23,826 nt of DNA from DAOMOD01 sp964526035 (GTDB lineage Bacteria; Pseudomonadota; Gammaproteobacteria; Xanthomonadales; BPKI01). The stretch covers positions 1-23,826 of the forward strand of contig CAZGKE010000046.1 in NCBI GenBank assembly GCA_964526035.1, in the 5' to 3' direction. Each line of letters begins with the position of its first letter. Within the stretch, counting starts at the first letter, position 1. The notes beneath the pieces were generated by a model. That model saw nothing but the letters and a program-made list of their open reading frames with translations, was not told the origin of the DNA and made no database searches. Of the stretch, positions 1 to 9,132 are shown one piece after another. The position numbers and the translations under genes are program-made.

Positions 1-126
1 TTCTACCAGTGGCGGTCGAAGTACGGCGGCATGGCGGTATCGGACATGCAGCGTCTGCGGGAGCTGCAAGAGCATGGGGTCTATCTTCGGATTCTTGCAG
101 CTGACGATCCATCGGTAGATCGGTAG
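1..126 (+). pseudogene. IS3-family OrfA transposase fragment (C-terminal remnant)
   Basis: The reading frame is open from the first base to a TAG at 124-126 and begins FYQWRSKYGGM, followed by RLRELQE. This matches the junction between the helix-turn-helix and the leucine-zipper-like helix of IS3-family OrfA proteins, where a run such as RLRELEEENRRLK normally follows. The match stops at about base 70. From there the frame reads into a repeat unit (71-123) and ends early, so the zipper and everything after it are missing. No OrfB integrase follows. The 5' part lies outside the window. It is a dead remnant; the family assignment rests on a short but characteristic motif. Confidence 0.65.
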
Positions 127-206
127 ACTGGCTTCGCATCGAAGCATGGGGGGCCAAAGCATGGGGTCTTGTATCTTGCAAGAAGCCAGCTATCCATCTA
201 GATCCG
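71..206. repeat. Two degenerate direct repeats of about 50 bp, upstream of the RAYT remnant
   Basis: Unit 1 (71-123) and unit 2 (158-206) both start AGCATGGGGTCT. Both contain a CTTGCA core, and both end in an ATCCATC...TAGATC segment (107-121 and 192-204). A third partial AGCATGGGG lies at 143-151. Unit 2 contains the 10-base palindrome TCTTGCAAGA (174-183). The spacing and the position just ahead of a RAYT start suggest element-associated or REP-like sequence. Indels between the units show decay. Unit 1 interrupts the IS3 OrfA frame. Confidence 0.5.
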
Positions 207-210
207 CCCC

Positions 211-360
211 ATGTCCCGTCCCCTGCGCATCGAATTCGCGGGCGCCGTCTATCACGTGATGACTCGCGGCAACGCGCGCGAGGCGATGCTTCTCGACGAC
301 GAGGATCGCGAGGCGTTCATGGCCCGTCCTGGCCGGGTGGCGGGACCGCTTCGATGGGTG
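211..360 (+). pseudogene. REP-associated tyrosine transposase (RAYT), N-terminal fragment
   Basis: The ATG at 211 opens a frame beginning MSRPLRIEFAGAVYHVMTRG. This is the hallmark N-terminus of Y1/IS200-like RAYT proteins, including the YHV.xRGN strand. Family resemblance continues through LDDEDREAF to about GPLRW (residue 49, base ~357). After that the frame runs on to 516 only as antisense of glnS and has no transposase character. The HUH motif and the catalytic tyrosine, which would lie further downstream, are absent, so the gene is truncated and inactive. The break falls within a few bases of the glnS stop codon. RAYTs are usually domesticated single-copy enzymes that act on REP sequences. 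Confidence 0.75.
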
Positions 361-369
361 CAAGTCCGC

Positions 370-2088
<1,719 letters not shown>

Positions 2089-2226
2089 GGCGGAATGGGG
2101 TGCGTGCAGGGGGGCGAAGTTTAGCCGAGAAGGGGGCGCGAACCGGTTCCGAGGCTCGCAAGGGAAGCGTTGCCCGACGCGCCCGCGCAACGCAAGATAG
2201 GCCGACCCTTTCCCGGAATGTGCCCG

Positions 2227-2460
2227 ATGCGCGTCGTTTACCGAGCCGACAGCCTGATGGATGCCCACGTGGCCAAGGGTCTGCTTGAGTCGGAGGGCAT
2301 CGCCTGCCACGTATCCGGCGGCTACCTGGCGGGAGGCATCGGCGAGTTGCCAGCGCTGGGACTGGTGCAGGTGCTGGTAGCCGACGAGGATGAGGGTCGC
2401 GCGCTCGATGTCCTGACAGTTCTGCAGGCGGATTCCTCAGGTGGTGTGATGGAGGCGTAG
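2227..2460 (+). CDS. DUF2007 small protein (putative signal-transducing protein)
   Basis: A 77-residue protein of the DUF2007 type. It begins MRVVYRADSLMDAHVAKGLL and continues with an ExxGIxxxVxGxYLxGGIGELPxxGLVxVLVxDED pattern, which is the core of this family. These small alpha/beta proteins resemble PII-like or ACT-like folds and have no firmly assigned function. The ATG at 2227 fits the family N-terminus. An in-frame ATG at 2218 would add three residues, and there is no convincing Shine-Dalgarno sequence for either. The gene is divergent from glnS and 118 bases upstream of the diguanylate cyclase gene. Confidence 0.85.
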   Translation: MRVVYRADSLMDAHVAKGLLESEGIACHVSGGYLAGGIGELPALGLVQVLVADEDEGRALDVLTVLQADSSGGVMEA

Positions 2461-2526
2461 GCCGGGGCCATACGCCTGGGCCAGGAACAACCGCCGTCAT
2501 GCGAGGATGACCCGACTGCGGCCGCG

Positions 2527-2555
2527 TTGACCACTTGCCACTCGCAGACCATCAT
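2527..2555 (+). promoter_or_regulatory. Candidate sigma-70 promoter for the diguanylate cyclase gene
   Basis: TTGACC (2527-2532, 5 of 6 to the -35 consensus) is followed after 17 bases by CATCAT (2550-2555, 4 of 6 to the -10). Transcription would start near 2562, leaving a leader of about 20 bases that contains GGGAG (2573-2577). Seen by eye only; not scored against background. Confidence 0.4.
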
Positions 2556-2578
2556 GGGGAATCCTGGTCGGTGGGAGC

Positions 2579-4867
2579 GTGGTGTTGGGGCACACGGGCG
2601 CACGGCGGTGGTGGGGCATTGCGGCCATCTGGGCTGTTGCCTTCCTGCTGTCTGTCGTGCCGTCCAGCGCCGAATCGCAGTCAGCGCCTGTATACGCCGC
2701 CCTGTACGACGCCGGCCCCCAGCCTCCAGACCATGAGGACATCCTCTCCGGTCGCTTCGACAACAACTTCTCGGAGGTCTCGCTGGAGCACCTGCGCGTC
2801 GGGCCACCGGGACGCACCTTCTGGCTTCGCCTGGAAACCAGCCTGCCGTCCAGTACGGCCCACACCGATATGTTCGAGGGCCAATGGCTGCTGGTTCTGA
2901 ACCGGGTTGCGGTCGATTCCGTCGAACTGTTCATCGATCAGGGCGAGGCCGGCTGGAGCACACAGTCGGAGAGCTTCTTCAATCCGGGAGCGCATGCCCC
3001 GATGCTCGGTGGCGGGTTCTTCTTCCGCTTGACACACGATGGCGTCGAGAACCAGCGCATGTACCTGAAAGTGGTCAGCGACGCACGGGTCGAACTCAGC
3101 CCGCGCATCGTCCGCGAGGGTGACACTCTGGTGGCAGACCGCAGCCTGAGCAACCTTTTCACGGCCATCTACACCACGCTGCTGGTGCTGCTGGTGATCA
3201 ACCTTATCCTTTACGCCGCGTTGCGGGATTCCGCGTACCTCGCCTTCGTGGCCTGGGGCGGCGCGGCCACCATGTTGATCCTGAGTGCCAACGGGCACCT
3301 TTATGGAGTGATGGGGCTGGACTGGCTGGGGTGGTGGGGGGCGCTCGGCATCTACATGTTCGCCTTCCTGACCGCGGCCGCGTCGGTGCGTCTGTTCCGC
3401 GCCTTCACTGATATCGGGAGGCATTCGCCGCGGCTTGACCAATACCTCAAATGGTACGGATGGCTGCTCCTGGGGATGGCCGTACTTTGCGTGCCCAACG
3501 TCCGTGGCTGGGCATCCTGGCTGCAGATAGCGGCCAGCCTCGGGCTCGCTCTCACCAGCGTGCTGCTGTGCGTGGTCAGTGGGTCCGCCTGGCGAGCGGG
3601 CGGCGGGATGGCACGCGTGTTCTTCCTGGTGTGGTCGGTGCTCACCCTGCTGGTGCTGCTGCGCCTCGCGTTGAGCTTCGGGCTGCCCTCTGCGGGCGCT
3701 CTCAGCCTCTACGGCTATCAGGTTGGCGCGGCCGTCGCGGCCTTCCTGTTCTCCGTCGCGCTCGCCGAACGGGTGATCGAGTTCCGCCAACAGCGAGATC
3801 GTGCCAAGCTTCTCAAGGAGCAGACCGATGCGACCCTGCGCCTGGAGCAGACACGGCGCGCGTTCATCGACGACAGCCGCCGCATACTTGCCGACGCCAC
3901 TGCCGCCGATGCTGAGTGGGTGGTGCTCAGGCGGGTACTGGTCGACCTCGTGCCCTTGATTCCGCAGCAGTGCTCGGCGGTGATCGTCCAGGGACACGAC
4001 GGCATGGATTACATGTTCTGTGAGCCCAACGAAGAGAAAGCCCACTTTGGTCGACTGCTTTCGGTGCGTCTGGACGCCCTGCGCGGCATCTGTCGCTCGC
4101 GATCGCCCATGGTGGTCAAGCTGGAGGATCCTGGCGACGATGACGTGGCGGCGCGCACCAACACCTTTGCTGTGGTGCCCTTGCCCCTGTCGCGCTCCGG
4201 GTGGGGCGCCCTGTTGCTCGAGCGATCCGAATGGGAGGACTTCACGCTGGAGGAGCTGAGGATGGCGTTCGATTTCGCCAAGATGGCGCTGGACACAGCC
4301 CACGAAGTGGTGTCCCAGGTCAGCCTGCGGCGCGAAGCAACGTCCGATCCGCTGACCGGCGCACTCAATCGTCGCGCCGGTGACGCCGCGCTGGAAGCGG
4401 CAATCAAGCTCTCGATCGCGAGGCGCATGCCGCTGGCCCTGTTGTTCATCGACCTGGATCACTTCAAGGCGGTCAACGACATGCACGGCCATGCGGTCGG
4501 CGACCGATGCCTTGTCTCGGTCGCCGAGACCATTGCCGGCCAGATCGACGGCGACGACTACCTGTCGCGCTATGGCGGAGAGGAGTTCCAGGTGATCCTG
4601 CCCGGACGCACGCTACCGCAGGCGCGTCAGCTGGCCGAGCGCATCCGCGTGGCCGTCGCGCAGAGCCGCGTCGAATACAACGGTCTGCGGCTGACGTTGA
4701 CGGTGAGCATCGGCGCCGCGCTGCGCCAGGGTGATGACATCACCATCCAGTCCCTTCAGGAGCGGGCGGACAAGGCCTTGTACAAGGCCAAGGGTCTCGG
4801 TCGGAACTGCGTTGCCACTCTGGTGCCGACTGACCTCAGCAGCACCGGCATTCCCGGCGTTTATTGA
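2579..4867 (+). CDS. 7TMR-DISM sensor diguanylate cyclase (GGDEF)
   Basis: A 762-residue inner-membrane enzyme predicted to make cyclic-di-GMP from two GTP. In order: a signal peptide (about 1-31), a periplasmic 7TMR-DISMED2-type sensor domain (about 40-175, with the typical FWLRLET), a seven-helix 7TMR-DISM membrane block (about 185-400), a coiled coil (about 400-425), a region that may be GAF-like (about 430-570), and a GGDEF domain (about 585-755). DPLTGALNRR begins at 590 and the intact catalytic GGEEF is at 666-670. The inhibitory RxxD site, expected five residues before GGEEF, reads DGDD, so product inhibition is probably lost. The start is uncertain: GTG 2579, GTG 2582 or TTG 2585. The last is best spaced from GGGAG. 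The stop is 18 bases before the next gene, so co-transcription is likely. Confidence 0.92.
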   Translation: MVLGHTGARRWWGIAAIWAVAFLLSVVPSSAESQSAPVYAALYDAGPQPPDHEDILSGRFDNNFSEVSLEHLRVGPPGRTFWLRLETSLPSSTAHTDMFEGQWLLVLNRVAVDSVELFIDQGEAGWSTQSESFFNPGAHAPMLGGGFFFRLTHDGVENQRMYLKVVSDARVELSPRIVREGDTLVADRSLSNLFTAIYTTLLVLLVINLILYAALRDSAYLAFVAWGGAATMLILSANGHLYGVMGLDWLGWWGALGIYMFAFLTAAASVRLFRAFTDIGRHSPRLDQYLKWYGWLLLGMAVLCVPNVRGWASWLQIAASLGLALTSVLLCVVSGSAWRAGGGMARVFFLVWSVLTLLVLLRLALSFGLPSAGALSLYGYQVGAAVAAFLFSVALAERVIEFRQQRDRAKLLKEQTDATLRLEQTRRAFIDDSRRILADATAADAEWVVLRRVLVDLVPLIPQQCSAVIVQGHDGMDYMFCEPNEEKAHFGRLLSVRLDALRGICRSRSPMVVKLEDPGDDDVAARTNTFAVVPLPLSRSGWGALLLERSEWEDFTLEELRMAFDFAKMALDTAHEVVSQVSLRREATSDPLTGALNRRAGDAALEAAIKLSIARRMPLALLFIDLDHFKAVNDMHGHAVGDRCLVSVAETIAGQIDGDDYLSRYGGEEFQVILPGRTLPQARQLAERIRVAVAQSRVEYNGLRLTLTVSIGAALRQGDDITIQSLQERADKALYKAKGLGRNCVATLVPTDLSSTGIPGVY

Positions 4868-4885
4868 AAAGCATATCCACCGGAC

Positions 4886-5788
4886 ATGACCCCGTACCCG
4901 ACACGCGCACTGCTGGCGATGCTGGCCGGTGCGGCCTGCCTGAGCACCGGCGCCGTGTGGGTCAAGCTTGCCGATGTGCCGCCCAGCGTTTCCGCATTCT
5001 GGCGGATGGCCTTCGGGGCGCTGTTTCTGGCCCTGTGGCTGGTTTGGACGCGGCGACCGTTCCTGGCGCGCGGCAAGGGCTCGACGCTGTACCTGCTGGC
5101 CGCAGCGGCGTTTGCGGTGGACCTCTTTCTCTACCACCGCAGCATCCTCCTGGTCGGCCCGGGACTCGCGACCCTGCTCGCCAACTTCCAGGTGTTCGTA
5201 CTGGCGCTGGTGGGTGGACTGCTCTTTCGCGAATGGCTGGGGCCACGCTTCTTCGTCGGCCTGGCGATGGCCATCGGCGGGCTGTGGCTCATCGTCGGAC
5301 TCGGCTGGGCCGCGTTTGCGCCCGAGTACCGACTGGGCGTCTGGCTGGGTCTCGCCACCGCGTTGGCCTATGCCACCTACATTCTGCTGCTGCGGCGCGC
5401 GCAGCGTGCGGTTGGCGCCAGCCGTCCGGAGACCGGCCTGTGGCAGGTGTGCCTCGCCTGCGCCGCGATGATGTGGCTGAGCGTGGCGATCGAGGGTCAC
5501 AGCGTGCTGGTGACCGATCTGCGCAGTCTCGGCCATCTCGCAGCGCTGGGCCTGATCACCCAGGCAGGAGGCTGGCTGTTCATCCTCTATGCCATTCCGC
5601 GGCTGCCGGCGTCGCTGGTGGGTCTGCTGCTGCTGCTGCAACCTTCCCTGGCATTCGTCTGGGACGTCTGGCTGTTCGATCGGCCGGTGACTGCGGCCGA
5701 GGCCACCGGTATCGGCCTGGCGCTGACCGGGATATTCTTCGGGACGGTGCGGCGCAGGCGCTTGCCCGATTCTTCATCCCCAGCCTGA
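4886..5788 (+). CDS. EamA-family (DMT superfamily) transporter
   Basis: A 300-residue membrane protein with two EamA repeats and about ten transmembrane helices. The first repeat (about 8-140) carries STGAVWVKL and SAFWRMAFGALFL, the usual start of helices 1 and 2. The second repeat (about 150-285) ends with a LLLLQPSLAFVWDVWLF segment typical of the domain. Members export small metabolites such as amino acids, but the substrate cannot be read from sequence. The gene lies 18 bases after the diguanylate cyclase gene and 13 bases before msrA, which suggests one operon. Confidence 0.9.
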   Translation: MTPYPTRALLAMLAGAACLSTGAVWVKLADVPPSVSAFWRMAFGALFLALWLVWTRRPFLARGKGSTLYLLAAAAFAVDLFLYHRSILLVGPGLATLLANFQVFVLALVGGLLFREWLGPRFFVGLAMAIGGLWLIVGLGWAAFAPEYRLGVWLGLATALAYATYILLLRRAQRAVGASRPETGLWQVCLACAAMMWLSVAIEGHSVLVTDLRSLGHLAALGLITQAGGWLFILYAIPRLPASLVGLLLLLQPSLAFVWDVWLFDRPVTAAEATGIGLALTGIFFGTVRRRRLPDSSSPA

Positions 5789-5801
5789 TTCAATCGAGAG
5801 C

Positions 5802-6452
5802 ATGATCGGATTCACGGACAAGACGCAGCTTCCACGCCCCGAGCAGGCCTTGCCCGGGCGCAACCAGGCGTTGGCGTTCGAAAACCGGCACTTCGTCCAC
5901 GGGCGTCCGTTGCGCGGTGATTTCCCGGGGTCCGAGCGCGTGCTGTTCGGCATGGGCTGCTTCTGGGGCGCCGAGCGCGCTTTCTGGTCGCTGCCCGGGG
6001 TGACGACCACGGCGGTCGGCTACGCCGCTGGCTACACGCCGAACCCGAATTACCGTGAGGTATGTTCAGGGCAGACCGGTCACAGCGAGGTGGTGCTGGT
6101 GGTCTACGAGCCCGCCGTCATCGCCTTCGAAACGCTGCTCAAGCTGTTCTGGGAGGGGCATGATCCGACCCAGGGCATGGGTCAGGGCAACGATCGGGGG
6201 ACGCAGTACCGCTCGGGGATCTATTGCGACCTGGCGGCGCAGCACGAGGCGGCGGTGGCCAGCCGCGATGCGTTCCAGAAGCGGCTCGACGCCGCGGGAT
6301 ACGGCGCGATCACCACCGAGATCGTGCATCCGGCGCCACCGTTCTACTACGCCGAGGACGACCACCAGCAGTATCTGGCGAAAAATCCACGCGGCTACTG
6401 CGGGCTTGGTGGTACCGGAGTGACCTGTCCTGTCGGCGCGGTTTCCGGCTAG
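5802..6452 (+). CDS. msrA: Peptide methionine sulfoxide reductase MsrA
   Basis: Reduces methionine-S-sulfoxide in proteins and free methionine, using thioredoxin. The 216 residues match the length of long enterobacterial-type MsrA (212 in E. coli). The catalytic cysteine is C53 in GMGCFWGAER. The resolving cysteines are C200 and C209 in GYCGLGGTGVTC, close to C198 and C206 of E. coli, so a three-cysteine relay is expected. Other family blocks are GYAAGYTPNPNYREVCSGQTG and FYYAEDDHQQYLAKNP. The N-terminal region of about 45 residues is the extension found in this subtype. It is the third gene of a probable three-gene plus-strand unit and converges on the GST gene. Confidence 0.97.
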   Translation: MIGFTDKTQLPRPEQALPGRNQALAFENRHFVHGRPLRGDFPGSERVLFGMGCFWGAERAFWSLPGVTTTAVGYAAGYTPNPNYREVCSGQTGHSEVVLVVYEPAVIAFETLLKLFWEGHDPTQGMGQGNDRGTQYRSGIYCDLAAQHEAAVASRDAFQKRLDAAGYGAITTEIVHPAPPFYYAEDDHQQYLAKNPRGYCGLGGTGVTCPVGAVSG

Positions 6453-6508
6453 CCGCCCGGTCGCGACGCGAGTCCGACGTTCCTGCGAAGGCGCTGCGGA
6501 CGCGTACC

Positions 6509-7195
6509 CTAGCGGGTGATCATGCTGCGAGCAGCTTTCTTGAAGCGCTCGGCGTCCTCGTCGTTGCGGGTCAGATCCGGCAGTCGGCTGGGCACCGCGA
6601 CGCCGCGCTGCGCCCCCGGTCGCGCTGCAATGGCGCCGAGCCAGCGCTGCAGGTGTTCGAGACCTTCAATCGAGACGCCCGACCATTTGTGCGTGCGCGC
6701 CCAGCACCAGTGGGCGATGTCGGCGATGGAGTAGTCGCCCGCCAGCCATTCATTGCACGCCAGGCGCGCATCGAGAACTTCCAGCAGCCGTCGCGCCTCG
6801 TTCTGGTAGCGATCGATGGCGGGCTGGATCTTTTCGGGAAGGTAGCGAAAGAACACATTGGCCTGACCCATCATCGGCCCCAGCCCGCCGATCTGGAACA
6901 TCAGCCACTGGATCACCCGGGACCGGCCCCTGGCATCTGCGGGCAACAGACGGCCGGCCTTCTCGGCGAGGTACAGCATGATTGCGCCCGACTCGAACAC
7001 CGCGAAGTCGCCGGCGTCGCGGTCGACGATGGTGGGAATACGGCCGTTCGGGTTCAACCTGAGATAGTCCGGGTGCTTCTGTTCGCCAGAGGCGAGGTCC
7101 ACCGGGTAAACCGAGTAGGGCAGGCCCAGCTCCTCCAGCGTCACCGAGGCCTTCCAGCCGTTGGGGGTGGGGGCGGTGTAGAGGTCAATACTCAT
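6509..7195 (-). CDS. Glutathione S-transferase, nu-like (YfcG/YghU type)
   Basis: A 228-residue GST with an N-terminal thioredoxin-like domain (about 1-85) and a C-terminal helical domain (about 92-215). The start of the domain, LYTAPTPNGWKASVTLEELG, has the Thr-Pro-Asn-Gly arrangement of nu-class enzymes instead of a catalytic Tyr, Ser or Cys. NPNGRIPTIVD supplies the cis-proline and ESGAIMLYLAEK the glutathione gamma-glutamyl site. YfcG and YghU act as disulfide-bond reductases using two glutathiones, so a role in thiol redox is plausible here. The ATG at 7193-7195 is preferred over an upstream in-frame ATG at 7265-7267 because MSIDLYT is the fold's first strand. No good Shine-Dalgarno sequence is seen. 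Confidence 0.9.
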   Translation of the reverse strand: MSIDLYTAPTPNGWKASVTLEELGLPYSVYPVDLASGEQKHPDYLRLNPNGRIPTIVDRDAGDFAVFESGAIMLYLAEKAGRLLPADARGRSRVIQWLMFQIGGLGPMMGQANVFFRYLPEKIQPAIDRYQNEARRLLEVLDARLACNEWLAGDYSIADIAHWCWARTHKWSGVSIEGLEHLQRWLGAIAARPGAQRGVAVPSRLPDLTRNDEDAERFKKAARSMITR

Positions 7196-7318
7196 TGCGG
7201 GAGATCGCTGCTGGCAGACTGGCCAGACGGGATCGTCGCACAGCTTGTCGCCGAGGGTGGAATGCACACCGCGGGTCAGCTGGAATGAGGCAGGTCTCGC
7301 CGCCCTCGATGGCGCCGG

Positions 7319-7984
7319 CTACTGGGGCTCCGCTTCCTCGTCGTCCTCGGTGCCGTTTGCATCGGACTGCTCCGCCTGCGGCGCGTCGACGACCGTGAGG
7401 CTGGGGGCGCGCACGCGCAGGCTCCCCGCCATTCCGAGTCGAATGCTGACCTCGATGTCGGTCGCGCCTTCCGGGACTTCAAAGCGTATCGTCTGTCGGA
7501 GCCATGGGTGGGTGCCCGGACCGAGTTCGGGCTCGCCGTCTGCCACCACCATGATGTGGCGGCCGGCAATCACCGGCAGGCCGGGCGGATAGCCCATCAC
7601 GCGTACGCCGATTCCTGTGACCTGAACCTGTTCTTCCGGCGTGGCCTCAATCGTGCCCGACAGTTCCGCCGAGAATTCGAGGAGGCGCCCCACCACTTCG
7701 GCGGGGTCGATCCGCTGCGTGGCCTGCCCCCATGGCTCGGGACCGGTTCGCTCGATGGTGAGCACGTCATCCGCGACCGTGAACTGATACGAGACTTCTC
7801 CGCCATGCTGCGAGTAGCCCCAGGCTGGACGGCGATCGTCGACTTCCGCGACGAAGCCGGGATCCAGCAGCATGCCGGGATCGGGCGGCTGCCAGGTTTC
7901 GGCCGGACTCTCCGGAGGCTGCGCTGGCGATGAGCAGGCGATGAGGGCCCCGAGCGTTGAGTTGATGATCAGAATTCGAAGCAC
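7319..7984 (-). CDS. Hypothetical lipoprotein
   Basis: A 221-residue protein of unknown function that starts with GTG (7982-7984). The signal peptide ends in a lipobox, LIAC, with lipidated Cys17; a Ser-Ser follows, consistent with outer-membrane sorting. A proline-rich linker (about 20-40) leads to a beta-rich body with no motif I recognise, and an acidic tail (about 203-221) rich in D, E and Q. AAGG lies about nine bases before the GTG. A TAAAAT box on the minus strand (8015-8020) could be a -10, overlapping the end of oxyR. The gap to oxyR is 33 bases on the same strand, so read-through from oxyR is also possible. Confidence 0.75.
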   Translation of the reverse strand: MLRILIINSTLGALIACSSPAQPPESPAETWQPPDPGMLLDPGFVAEVDDRRPAWGYSQHGGEVSYQFTVADDVLTIERTGPEPWGQATQRIDPAEVVGRLLEFSAELSGTIEATPEEQVQVTGIGVRVMGYPPGLPVIAGRHIMVVADGEPELGPGTHPWLRQTIRFEVPEGATDIEVSIRLGMAGSLRVRAPSLTVVDAPQAEQSDANGTEDDEEAEPQ

Positions 7985-8017
7985 GGCAATGCGCCTTGTC
8001 TGGACTGACGGCCGATT

Positions 8018-8998
8018 TTACCCTGCGGGCTGGGCTCTCGTCGGTCTCGCCGTGCCGGTCGTCCTGCGGGCATTGCGGGGGCGAGGCGAACCGCTTCGCG
8101 GATCGAGCAGTCCGGCGGGCAGATCGCGGAACGTGTCCGCCAGCTTCATCAGAAACCCGTGGGTGGCACTGCTTTTGCGCCATACCATCGCGATGCGTCG
8201 CGCCGGCGGCGGATCGTCGAAGGGTATGAGGCACAGGCCAGCAACCTGTGGGACCGGGGGCTTGATTGCCAGGGTCGGCATCAGCGTGACTCCGACGTCG
8301 GCAGCCACCATCTGGCGGAGCGTCTCCAGGCTGGTGGCGCGAAAGCCGGCGCGCTCGCTGGCGCCGGCCAGTTCGCAGACGTCAAGCGCCTGTTGACGCA
8401 GGCAGTGGCCGTCCTCCAGCAGCAGCACGCTCTGCCCGTCGAGATCGCTGAGACTCAGATGGCTGCGCTCGGCAAGCGCATGCGCAGGCGGCGTGGCAAG
8501 GACAAATGGCTCGGTAAACAGGGGTTCGATGTGCAGGCGATCATCGGCGACCGGCAGCGCCAGCAGTCCGGCGTCGAGCCTGCCGTTGCGCAACTGATCC
8601 AGAACCTCGTCGGTCCGCTCCTCTACCAGCAGCAGCTCGAGCCGCGGGAAGCGTCGGTGCAGCTGGGGAATCACGTGGGGGAGCAGATAGGGTCCGAGCG
8701 TCGGGAAGATGCCCAGCCGGATGGTGCCGGCCTCCGGGTCACCCGAGCGCCGCGCGTAGTCGCGGATCGTCTCGACCTCGCCAAGGATGATGCGCGCACG
8801 CTCCACCACCATCCGCCCTGCCTCGGTCAGCATCACCTTGCGGGGGGCGCGCTCGATCAGCGTCACGCCAAGCTCCTTTTCGAGCTTCCTGAGCTGGGTC
8901 GAAAGGGTCGGCTGACTCACGAAACTGGCTTCTGCAGCGCGGCCGAAGTGACGGTGCTCGTCCAGCGCTACCAGATAGCCGAGATCACGAAGGTTCAT
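8018..8998 (-). CDS. oxyR: Hydrogen peroxide-sensing regulator OxyR (LysR family)
   Basis: LysR-type activator that forms an intramolecular disulfide on peroxide stress and switches on antioxidant genes. The 326 residues begin with the winged helix-turn-helix MNLRDLGYLVALDEHRHFGR, with SQPTLSTQLRKLEKELG as the recognition helix. The redox cysteines are C199 and C208 in EDGHCLRQQALDVC, the same numbers and context as E. coli OxyR. The regulatory domain spans about 92-290. A Pro/Arg-rich tail (about 297-326) makes it some 20 residues longer than the E. coli protein. It is divergent from ahpC across 134 bases that hold a candidate operator. OxyR usually represses itself from the same site. Confidence 0.96.
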   Translation of the reverse strand: MNLRDLGYLVALDEHRHFGRAAEASFVSQPTLSTQLRKLEKELGVTLIERAPRKVMLTEAGRMVVERARIILGEVETIRDYARRSGDPEAGTIRLGIFPTLGPYLLPHVIPQLHRRFPRLELLLVEERTDEVLDQLRNGRLDAGLLALPVADDRLHIEPLFTEPFVLATPPAHALAERSHLSLSDLDGQSVLLLEDGHCLRQQALDVCELAGASERAGFRATSLETLRQMVAADVGVTLMPTLAIKPPVPQVAGLCLIPFDDPPPARRIAMVWRKSSATHGFLMKLADTFRDLPAGLLDPRSGSPRPRNARRTTGTARPTRAQPAG

Positions 8999-9010
8999 GG
9001 CGTCCTGATC

Positions 9011-9047
9011 ATTTATGAAAACTATCGCAAAGATTACTACAATTCAT
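9011..9047 (+). promoter_or_regulatory. Candidate OxyR operator
   Basis: OxyR contacts four tetramers arranged ATAG-N7-CTAT-N7-ATAG-N7-CTAT. Here they read ATTT (9011-9014), CTAT (9022-9025), ATTA (9033-9036) and TCAT (9044-9047). The spacing is exact and 10 of 16 bases match. The block is AT-rich in a GC-rich genome and ends one base before the ahpC -35, the usual position for OxyR activation. Confidence 0.6.
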
Positions 9048-9076
9048 TTGATATATACATGCTGCGCCTGCACAAT
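9048..9076 (+). promoter_or_regulatory. ahpC promoter (sigma-70 type)
   Basis: TTGATA (9048-9053, 5 of 6 to consensus) and CACAAT (9071-9076, 4 of 6) are separated by 17 bases. Transcription would begin near 9083, giving a leader of about 50 bases with AAGGAG (9122-9127) five bases before the ahpC ATG. Confidence 0.6.
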
Positions 9077-9132
9077 TCCCGGTCTGGCGGCGCAGACCGC
9101 CCACCCTTTTTCAACGATTCCAAGGAGTCATC

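Noticed and set aside
2089..2310. N-terminal extension of glnS
   Set aside because: No resemblance to GlnRS N-termini, and it overlaps the DUF2007 gene.
2681..4492. 603-residue open frame opposite the diguanylate cyclase gene
   Set aside because: Low-complexity H/Q/R/G-rich translation typical of antisense of GC-rich genes; the plus-strand domains are clear.
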